Source: UBA3478 sp046048095
GTDB taxonomy: Bacteria; Bacteroidota; Bacteroidia; Flavobacteriales; Flavobacteriaceae
NCBI GenBank assembly: GCA_046048095.1
Contig: JBJOGS010000032.1
Coordinates: forward strand, 1 to 9,689
Direction of reading: 5' to 3'
Length of the DNA: 9,689 nucleotides
The notes below the pieces were generated by a model, which saw only the letters and a program-made list of their open reading frames with translations, was not told the DNA's origin and made no database searches. Shown here in pieces: positions 1 to 5,910 of this stretch. Both the position numbers and the translations under genes were made by a program. The stretch's first letter is position 1. The number at the start of each line of letters is the position of its first letter.

Positions 1-413
1 GCTATAGCAGCACGCACCTCGGTCGAATTAGTGGCTAAAGCGATCTGTTCAGGTGCATAGGTACTGATTAAGCGTTTAATTGCATCAAACTTGGCCATCG
101 CATTTTCTTCGGCAGCGGCATATCCCTCAGGGGTAAGATCTCCTTGACCGGTATACACAATGAGCCAAGCGACATCGAGCTGTCCTTCGCGCATCTTGGG
201 CAAATTCACCTGAGTGTTTAGACGCTGGGTGTAATTGATACTGTCAGTAAAATTGGCCACATTGATATCGTCGTGGGTATCTATGGTGATTACCGTTTCG
301 TGTATTCGAGCGGCCTTGGCCTCAAGTGTTTCTTCGTTGGCATTTGCCTCTTTTTTTGGTGCACAACTGGACACCAATACTAGGCTCAAAAGTCCGATAC
401 TAAATTTTTTCAT
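1..413 (-). CDS. Membrane dipeptidase (peptidase family M19) lipoprotein, 3' part missing
   Basis: This is the first 137 codons of a zinc dipeptidase of the renal/microsomal dipeptidase type; the gene runs off the left edge. The family hydrolyses dipeptides, including D-residue-containing ones, with a binuclear zinc site. Residues 1-17 form a lipoprotein signal peptide (MKKFSIGLLSLVLVSSC), so Cys17 should be lipidated and the enzyme anchored in an envelope membrane. The motif TIDTHDD (44-50) supplies the HxD metal ligands His47 and Asp49 that mark the N-terminal strand of the M19 barrel. The segment RLNTQVNLPKMREGQLDVAW followed by IVYTGQG (about 64-91) also fits M19. The remaining metal ligands lie outside the window. 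The ATG is only 8 bases beyond the stop of the upstream amidohydrolase, with no Shine-Dalgarno sequence, so the two are probably co-transcribed. The start is well supported by the signal peptide. Confidence 0.88.
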   Translation of the reverse strand, partial: MKKFSIGLLSLVLVSSCAPKKEANANEETLEAKAARIHETVITIDTHDDINVANFTDSINYTQRLNTQVNLPKMREGQLDVAWLIVYTGQGDLTPEGYAAAEENAMAKFDAIKRLISTYAPEQIALATNSTEVRAAI

Positions 414-421
414 GCTTAGTC

Positions 422-1846
422 TTATTGATTAATAGGCGCCGGGCCATCGATCATGGGCTCGTACACCACATCGCCTTTACGCTCTTTAAATTCTTGTTTG
501 ATTTCAGCAACGGCCTTTGGGTTTTGAAAGAGATCAGCCATGGTCATACCCATCGCCTTAGCCGCATGCACCATGCCCTTATGACCAATGCTCATTCCAC
601 CGCAGGCAACAACCGCCCATGAATGCCATGGGGTATCCTTGGGGGCCACTGTCACACTGAGGTTGATGTTCGGGACGTTCCAACTCACATCTCCTACGTC
701 GGTAGAGCCGCCTCCGGGGTTTTCAAGGGTTTCTCTTAGCGGGCTGATTTTGCTATCCATACCGAGTTGTGGTTTGCCAGTGGCTTCTTGTATCGCCTTT
801 CCGAAGGCCTCTTCTTCGGCAGTGTAAGTGATCGGACCAAGAAGTTCTAGGTTACGCTGCATCAACTCACCTCCTCTGCGGTTAACTAGCACCTCATAAA
901 TACCCGAAATCAATGAAATTTTGTAATCGACGTTGGCCATAATGGCGGCCCCTTCAGCCATCTCACGAACGCGTTCGTAAACGGGCTTCATTCCTTCACG
1001 CTTAGAGTCGCGAACACGGACCCATAGTTTAGAATAATCCGGAACCACGTTCACCACCTGGCCTCCGTCTTGAATGTGGTAATGGATACGCACAGTTGGT
1101 TTGATGTGCTCGCGGTAATAGTTGATCCCCGTGGTATAGAGTTCAAGCGCATCAGAAGCTGAGCGTCCGTTCCAGGGATCTGAAGAGGCGTGAGCGGTTT
1201 GACCAAAGAACTCTACCTTGAAGTCGACCAATGCCAAGGTACTCTGCACGTCAGCCTCGGTATTTGCACCGGGGTGCCAACTAACGTTGACATCGACCCC
1301 GTCCCAGATGCCTTCTTTGACCATCCAGATCTTACCGAAGAACTTCTCTTCAGAGGGGGTACCTATGAATTTTACCGTTCCCTTAAGGGTTCCGGCTTCA
1401 ATCTGTTCTTTAATGGCAATTGCAGCGCCTAAAGAGGCGGCTCCAAAAAGGTTATGGCCGCATCCGTGACCGGCAGCCCCTTCGTTGAGGGGCTCTTTTA
1501 CAGGAGAAGCCTTTTGAGAGATCCCTGGCAAGGCATCAAACTCACCTAAGACCGAAATCACCGGAGATCCGCTGCCGTAAGTCGCCACAAAAGCGGTAGG
1601 GATGCCAGCGACTCCTCGCTCTACCTTGAGTCCTTGGGCCTCAGCATAATCAGCGAGTATACGGGCCGATTCGTGCTCTTCAAAGGCCGTTTCAGCCAAA
1701 GCCCAAATCGAATCACTGATCGCGATCAAAGCCTGTTCATGGGCTTCAATAGAAGCGATGATCGCCTTCTTTTCGCGGTTGAGTTTTTGTGCAACACTCG
1801 AGCTAAATACAAGCAGTGCAGCGAGGGTCAATAGAATAGATCTCAT
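422..1846 (-). CDS. Exported M20-family amidohydrolase (AbgB/HipO-like)
   Basis: This 474-residue metallohydrolase belongs to the M20D group, which includes p-aminobenzoyl-glutamate hydrolase subunit B (AbgB) and N-acyl-amino-acid amidohydrolases. Such enzymes cleave the amide bond of N-acyl or aroyl amino acids. Residues 1-20 are a signal peptide (hydrophobic run, then SSSVAQ), so it is probably periplasmic, whereas AbgB of E. coli has no such leader. Visible motifs are GEFDALPG (101-108), typical of the AbgB branch; GHGCGHN (126-132) with Cys129 and His131 as metal ligands; TPSEE (163-167) with the catalytic Glu pair; SWHPG with His191; the dimerisation-domain motif GQTAHASSDPWNGRSA (215-230); and STDVGDVSW (381-389) with His408 in the C-terminal TPWHSW. 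All key residues appear intact and the length is normal. The gene lies 34 bases downstream of the hydroxylase gene and 8 bases ahead of the dipeptidase. A TACCTTTC box (1869-1862) could be an internal promoter -7, but it lacks a partner. The true substrate is unknown. Confidence 0.9.
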   Translation of the reverse strand: MRSILLTLAALLVFSSSVAQKLNREKKAIIASIEAHEQALIAISDSIWALAETAFEEHESARILADYAEAQGLKVERGVAGIPTAFVATYGSGSPVISVLGEFDALPGISQKASPVKEPLNEGAAGHGCGHNLFGAASLGAAIAIKEQIEAGTLKGTVKFIGTPSEEKFFGKIWMVKEGIWDGVDVNVSWHPGANTEADVQSTLALVDFKVEFFGQTAHASSDPWNGRSASDALELYTTGINYYREHIKPTVRIHYHIQDGGQVVNVVPDYSKLWVRVRDSKREGMKPVYERVREMAEGAAIMANVDYKISLISGIYEVLVNRRGGELMQRNLELLGPITYTAEEEAFGKAIQEATGKPQLGMDSKISPLRETLENPGGGSTDVGDVSWNVPNINLSVTVAPKDTPWHSWAVVACGGMSIGHKGMVHAAKAMGMTMADLFQNPKAVAEIKQEFKERKGDVVYEPMIDGPAPINQ

Positions 1847-1880
1847 GAAGTTGAATTTTAAGAAAGGTACAAAATGGTCG

Positions 1881-2867
1881 TTATGAATTTGATTTTAGGT
1901 AGGCTGCCCTTACCAGTTTTGCGGTTTTGTGATTTCCGTCGTGACTCCACCCCGGAGGCATAAATATATAAGCCAATTTATTGCTGAAACCCGGGGCGTT
2001 CCAAACATCTTTCGCAAGTGCAATTATTTCTCCAAAATACACATCGATAAAGCTGGCACTATTGATAGGGCGCGTGATTCCGTACTCGGGCTTCTGCTGC
2101 ATGTCTTCTTCTTGGTAGGTCTTAAAGATTCGGTCCCATATATTGAGCAGGTTGCAAAAATTGGTGTCCATGTAAAGGGCATTTCGCGCGTGGTGCACCC
2201 TGTGGTGCGAGGGCGTTAAAATGAGCTTATTGAGCCATCCGAATCGGGCGTCTTTGATCAGGTTTTCTCCAACGTGAATAAAGGCGCCATAGGTGCCGTC
2301 GATAAACATGATCAAAAAGAGTAATTCGGGTCGCACCCCCAACAAGATGCAAATCGAGGTGCGAATGGTGTCTGCATAGGGGGCCTCCAAAAAAAAGTGC
2401 GCGTGAGTCACCGACAGATTCATCTCTTCAGGCGAGTGATGGGTCGCGTGCAGACACCAAAATAATCGCACCTTATGACCCAAATAATGGTAAACGAAAT
2501 GCGCAAGCTCCCAGACAACGTATCCGTAAATAAACCAATACCAAGCACTTGTGGTTTGAAATGGTGCAAGTGGTTGCAGCCAACCGATCAGAAAACCCAC
2601 CATTCCAATGGCAATAAAACGGCCGACTATGCGGTTAAATACATAAATCAAAAAGGTGATTTTGTACACCTTAATCTGTGGTTTTTTGTAGATCATTCCC
2701 AGGCCAAACTCTAGGAGTATGAGCAGCGGAATGATCGGATATATAAGCGAAAGCACTCCTTCATAGGTTTTTAGTGCCTCATAGTTGCCTGAACTTAAGA
2801 GCTCCCAGAGCGATCGAATGCCCAAAAAGCCCACTACTTCTTGGTACAGTGTTTCAAGAAATTCCAT
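1881..2867 (-). CDS. Sterol desaturase/fatty acid hydroxylase superfamily protein, alkylglycerol monooxygenase-like
   Basis: This is an integral-membrane, histidine-box di-iron oxygenase of 328 residues. The superfamily hydroxylates or desaturates sterols, fatty acids, carotenoids and ether lipids. The iron-binding boxes are complete: HFVYH (123-127), HATHH (140-144), His197, and HRVHH (222-226). Hydrophobic segments lie near 38-60, 72-97, 106-122 and 168-190, and the His boxes would face the cytoplasm. The text around the second box (FWCLHATHHSPEEMNLS) and the C-terminal YGITRP (262-267) and MPPGW (303-307) elements resemble the alkylglycerol monooxygenase/TMEM195-like branch more than the C4-sterol or carotenoid enzymes. 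No substrate can be read from sequence. It is the first gene of the minus-strand set with the amidohydrolase and dipeptidase, and is divergent from the permease. Its ATG lies about 10 bases from a promoter-like -7 box, implying a very short leader. Confidence 0.88.
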   Translation of the reverse strand: MEFLETLYQEVVGFLGIRSLWELLSSGNYEALKTYEGVLSLIYPIIPLLILLEFGLGMIYKKPQIKVYKITFLIYVFNRIVGRFIAIGMVGFLIGWLQPLAPFQTTSAWYWFIYGYVVWELAHFVYHYLGHKVRLFWCLHATHHSPEEMNLSVTHAHFFLEAPYADTIRTSICILLGVRPELLFLIMFIDGTYGAFIHVGENLIKDARFGWLNKLILTPSHHRVHHARNALYMDTNFCNLLNIWDRIFKTYQEEDMQQKPEYGITRPINSASFIDVYFGEIIALAKDVWNAPGFSNKLAYIFMPPGWSHDGNHKTAKLVRAAYLKSNS

Positions 2868-2935
2868 AAAAACAAATCAAAGTTTCTTAAGCGTTCTCTA
2901 TCTTCAGCCCTTAAGCTAACGAATTATTACATCTT
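2868..2935. promoter_or_regulatory. Divergent promoter region between hydroxylase and permease genes
   Basis: This 68-base AT-rich gap separates two divergent starts and must hold the start signals of both units unless transcription enters from elsewhere. On the minus strand AAACTTTG (2885-2878) is one base off the Bacteroidota -7 consensus TAnnTTTG. It is preceded after exactly 19 bases by GCTG (2908-2905), one to two bases off the TTTG -33 box; transcription would begin about 4 bases before the hydroxylase ATG. No equally good box is seen for the permease direction: TATCTTCA (2899-2906) matches 6 of 8 but has no -33 partner. The sequence between carries two copies of CTTAAGC. Confidence 0.4.
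2886..2916. repeat. Paired CTTAAGC direct repeats in divergent promoter
   Basis: CTTAAGC occurs at 2886-2892 and 2910-2916, start to start 24 bases, about two and a quarter helical turns. Each copy contains the palindrome CTTAAG. The first copy abuts the putative minus-strand -7 box and the second lies just upstream of its -33 position. They could be half-sites for a regulator, but seven bases twice in an AT-rich gap could be chance. Confidence 0.3.
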
Positions 2936-4426
2936 ATGCTAGAGGCCGAGCCGGTTAACCAACCCTCATTAAAGCGACAGATGGGTCTTTTGGCGGTCAT
3001 TGCCACTGGAGTCTCGTCTATGGTGGGCGCCTCTATCAATGTAGTGCCGATCATGATCCACCGCAGTGTGCCTGAAATCGGGCCCTATGTCATTCAGGCG
3101 TTTTTATTTGCCGCGGTTCCGGCTCTATTAGCCGGGCTTGCTTATGCTATTTTAGGCTCTGCCATGCCCCGTGCGGGCGGAAGCTATCTCTATGCCAGCC
3201 GAGGCTTAAACCCCTATCTCGGATTTATCGCCAGCTTTTCACAGTGGTTTGGATTGTCTATTGTAATCGGTGTGATCGCCTACATCAGTATTCCGTTCGT
3301 GCGTGACATTGCGTACAGTGCCGGATGGCATGACCTTGCACAGCTTCTCGACCTTTCTTGGGTTCGGGTATGCTTGGGGCTAAGTCTCATTTGGGGGTTC
3401 GTCTATGTGAACTTTCTTGGGGTTAAAAGCTACACCCGCTGGCTAATTCCGATGGTCATTCTGATTTTTACCCTCGGTTCAATAGTGATTATCTCAGGGC
3501 TCATCTACGACCAATCTGATTTTATTGCGGCACTTTCTGCCAAGCAAGGCATTCAGTTTGAGCCCACCGAAAACACCATTTTTAAATGGCCGGTTTTCTT
3601 ATCGGCCGCAGCGGTACTGTTCTCGAGTTTTATCGGATTTGACGCCATAGCCCAAACCGGTAGCGAGGCCAAAAATGCTTCGAGAACGATTCCACTAGCT
3701 ATACTCATAGCCATTTTAGGGGTGGGGCTATTTTACATCTTGTTCACCCTTTCGGTCTACCACATCGTTCCTTGGAGTTATGTGGCTGATCTGGCACAAA
3801 CAAAAGACATAACCGCCCCAGGGTTATTGAGTTTAGTGCTGCCCAAAGGGGTCGATCTGCTCATTTTAAGCGGAGCCGCCATCGCCCTCATCAATGATTT
3901 ACCCGCCATGTTGCTCTCGGTATCGAGGCTGATGTTTGCCTGGGCCAAAGACCTCATTTTTCCGCAGGCCATCACCAAGGTACATCCGAAGTACTTCAGC
4001 CCCTACATGGCCTTAATCGCCGCCGGAGTCATGGCTTCTATCGGGGTACTCGGATCGCATTTCGCCGGAGACTTCTTTTTAGGCATCGACATCATGGTGA
4101 CCTCTATGCTCGTAAACTTTTTATTGATGTGCGTTACGGTGCTTACATTGCCCAAAGTGAATAAAGAGCTAGCCGCTTCTATTTCGGTGTTCAAGAACCA
4201 AAGCCTGCAGCGGCTGATTGGAATAAGCGGTGTAGTTTTTATATCCGGATTTCTGATCATACACCTGTACAAAGACCTTTCTCAAACCGATGTGGCCTGG
4301 TACTTTCACTCCACCTATATTTGGGGCATTGTCATGGCTCTTGGCAGTGCGCTTTACGCCCTTTTTTATTACAAGACCAAAGGTGAACGCGGGCCGCGGC
4401 ACTTTAAAAACCTTCCATCAGAATAA
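2936..4426 (+). CDS. APC-superfamily amino acid/polyamine permease
   Basis: This 496-residue inner-membrane secondary transporter fits the amino acid-polyamine-organocation family in length and layout. Twelve hydrophobic segments can be placed near 17-38, 52-76, 96-122, 143-161, 168-190, 219-240, 251-273, 305-330, 356-375, 384-406, 427-446 and 458-478. The broken helix 1 carries ATGVSSMVGASI (23-34), corresponding to the small-residue substrate-binding loop. Helices 2-3 show the PRAGGSYLYASRGLNP signature (78-93). Helix 6 and the following loop show FIGFDAIAQTGSEAKNASRT (232-251), a degenerate form of the usual GFD...EExKNPxR stretch: the first Glu is Gly and the Pro is Ser, while E244, K246, N247 and R250 remain. 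Substrate cannot be told from sequence; amino acids or amines are most likely. No Shine-Dalgarno sequence precedes the ATG, as is usual here. The reductase-Rid gene follows after 3 bases, so the two are almost certainly co-translated. Confidence 0.9.
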   Translation: MLEAEPVNQPSLKRQMGLLAVIATGVSSMVGASINVVPIMIHRSVPEIGPYVIQAFLFAAVPALLAGLAYAILGSAMPRAGGSYLYASRGLNPYLGFIASFSQWFGLSIVIGVIAYISIPFVRDIAYSAGWHDLAQLLDLSWVRVCLGLSLIWGFVYVNFLGVKSYTRWLIPMVILIFTLGSIVIISGLIYDQSDFIAALSAKQGIQFEPTENTIFKWPVFLSAAAVLFSSFIGFDAIAQTGSEAKNASRTIPLAILIAILGVGLFYILFTLSVYHIVPWSYVADLAQTKDITAPGLLSLVLPKGVDLLILSGAAIALINDLPAMLLSVSRLMFAWAKDLIFPQAITKVHPKYFSPYMALIAAGVMASIGVLGSHFAGDFFLGIDIMVTSMLVNFLLMCVTVLTLPKVNKELAASISVFKNQSLQRLIGISGVVFISGFLIIHLYKDLSQTDVAWYFHSTYIWGIVMALGSALYALFYYKTKGERGPRHFKNLPSE

Positions 4427-4429
4427 GTT

Positions 4430-5884
4430 ATGCAAACCACTACAGATCTATCGCCTACGCTACGCATTCCACGCATGATCATGGGCCTATGGCAAATCGC
4501 CGATATCGAGCGAAAAACCGGAACCCTTAATGCGCAAGAATCCGCCGCACACATGCTGCCTTATGCTGAGAATGGATTCACCTGCTTCGATATGGCCGAT
4601 CACTACGGATCGAGCGAAATCATCGCCGGAACCTTTAAAAATAACTACGCCCACAGCGATCCGGTGAAACTGTTCACGAAATGGGTGCCTGAACCCGGAA
4701 GAATTAGCAGAGATCAAGTCAGAGCAGCCGTCGAAAAGGCACTAGATCGCATGCAGCAGATGCGCATCGACCTGATGCAGTTTCACGCCTGGCACTACCC
4801 TGACCCCAGTTATCTCGACGCCATGGGCTACCTTAACGAGCTCCGTGAAGAGGGCTTAATCGCTCACTTAGGAGTCACCAATTTTGACGCGGCTCACCTG
4901 CGTATCTTAGCAGCCTCTGGCATCCCGGTGGTGAGTAATCAAGTGTCGAATTCGATTATTGATCAGCGTGCGCTAGGGCCACTATCACAGGTTTGCGAGC
5001 AATACAACATAAAACTTCTGGCCTATGGAACTCTGGCCGGAGGATTTCTTTCGGATAAATGGCTCGAAAAACCCGAACCGAAAACTGAAAACCTAAGCAC
5101 GTGGTCTCAGATGAAATACAAGCGATTCATCGATGCAGCTGGCGGATGGAGCCCTTTTCAGTTGCTATTGAAGCAACTAAAAACCGTCGCAGAAAAGCAC
5201 CAGAGCAACATCGCCTCAGTTGCGAGTCGCTATGTTCTTGAAAATGCGAATGTGGCGGCCATCATCGTTGGTGCCCGTTTGGGCGAAAACGCTCACATTG
5301 AAGACCATAAGGCCTGCTTGCAGCTCAATCTTGACGCCGAAGATATGCAGCTTATTCGCGAAGCCCAGCAACAGTTAGACCCCATTCCAGGTGACTGCGG
5401 AGACGAGTACCGCAAACCGCCCTATCTGACTGCCTCTGGAGACCTCAGCCACCACCTGAGCCAAATACCTTCAGTTTTTGAGCCCATTACCAAAGGGCCT
5501 CAGCACCAAAAGGTCTACAGCAACACAGTTTGGGAGGGGTTTGCCGGATACTGCCGTGCCGTGAGAAAAGGTCAACACATACATGTTTCGGGCACCACAG
5601 CCACTCATGAAAGCCAGCTTATCGGCGGTCAAGATGCCGCCGCTCAAACCCATTTCGTCATCGATAAGATAGAGGCTTCTATTGCGGCGCTTGGCGGATC
5701 ACTCCATGATGTGATACGCACCCGCATCTTCGTGCATAATATCGAAGACTGGGAAGCCGTAGCCAGGGCACATGGAGAGCGCTTTAAAGGCATAGATCCC
5801 GCAAATACGCTTGTTGAGGCCCGACTTGTCGGAGCCGGCTATCTCGTAGAAATCGAGGCCGAGGCCATCGTCCTAGAAGACTAG
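4430..5884 (+). CDS. Aldo/keto reductase fused to a RidA-like (YjgF/YER057c/UK114) domain
   Basis: This 484-residue cytoplasmic two-domain protein has no signal peptide. Residues about 10-320 form an aldo/keto reductase barrel with the full catalytic tetrad: Asp54 and Tyr59 in FDMADHYGSSE, Lys84 in FTKW, and His119 in LMQFHAW. Cofactor-site elements are GVTNF (148-152), SNQ (169-171), Tyr199 in LLAYG, and VGAR (280-283), so NAD(P)H use is expected. A linker of about 35 residues (GDCGDEYRKPPYLTASGDL) leads to a complete RidA-like domain at about 358-484, with HVSGTT (385-390), a central helix, and the C-terminal strand YLVEIEAEA (471-479). Classical RidA uses an Arg in a PARS-type motif to hold the 2-aminoacrylate carboxylate; here the motif reads PANTLV (457-462), with Asn in its place. 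Imine deaminase activity on the usual substrate is therefore doubtful. The gene starts 3 bases after the permease stop. Its own stop overlaps the stop of the opposing gene. The fusion is read in one unbroken frame. Confidence 0.9.
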   Translation: MQTTTDLSPTLRIPRMIMGLWQIADIERKTGTLNAQESAAHMLPYAENGFTCFDMADHYGSSEIIAGTFKNNYAHSDPVKLFTKWVPEPGRISRDQVRAAVEKALDRMQQMRIDLMQFHAWHYPDPSYLDAMGYLNELREEGLIAHLGVTNFDAAHLRILAASGIPVVSNQVSNSIIDQRALGPLSQVCEQYNIKLLAYGTLAGGFLSDKWLEKPEPKTENLSTWSQMKYKRFIDAAGGWSPFQLLLKQLKTVAEKHQSNIASVASRYVLENANVAAIIVGARLGENAHIEDHKACLQLNLDAEDMQLIREAQQQLDPIPGDCGDEYRKPPYLTASGDLSHHLSQIPSVFEPITKGPQHQKVYSNTVWEGFAGYCRAVRKGQHIHVSGTTATHESQLIGGQDAAAQTHFVIDKIEASIAALGGSLHDVIRTRIFVHNIEDWEAVARAHGERFKGIDPANTLVEARLVGAGYLVEIEAEAIVLED

Positions 5885-5910
5885 CGTACTAACGCTTCTA
5901 GACTGTTTTT
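5873..5910 (+). terminator. Terminator-like hairpin across the convergent stop codons
   Basis: CTAGAAG (5873-5879) pairs perfectly with CTTCTAG (5895-5901), enclosing 15 bases in which CGT (5885-5887) can pair with ACG (5892-5894). The alternative inner stem AGCGT/ACGCT (5883-5887 with 5892-5896) is also perfect. A run of five T follows at 5906-5910. The T-run lies only on the plus-strand side, so it would end the permease/reductase-Rid transcript. The stem is short and not GC-rich, so strength is uncertain. Confidence 0.45.

Noticed and set aside
1475..1499. Plus-strand hairpin AGCCCCT-TCGTTG-AGGGGCT followed by CTTTT, resembling a terminator
   Set aside because: It lies well inside the minus-strand amidohydrolase gene, in the codons before the conserved GHGCGH metal motif, with no plus-strand gene upstream. 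Coding constraint and chance explain it better.
1847..1880. Possible internal promoter before the amidohydrolase (TACCTTTC at 1869-1862)
   Set aside because: The -7 match is 7 of 8, but no TTG-like -33 box occurs at the expected spacing, and the 34-base gap fits simple read-through from the hydroxylase gene.
1929..2219. 96-codon plus-strand open frame
   Set aside because: It is antisense to the histidine-box hydroxylase, including its HRVHH box. It is a shadow of a real gene.
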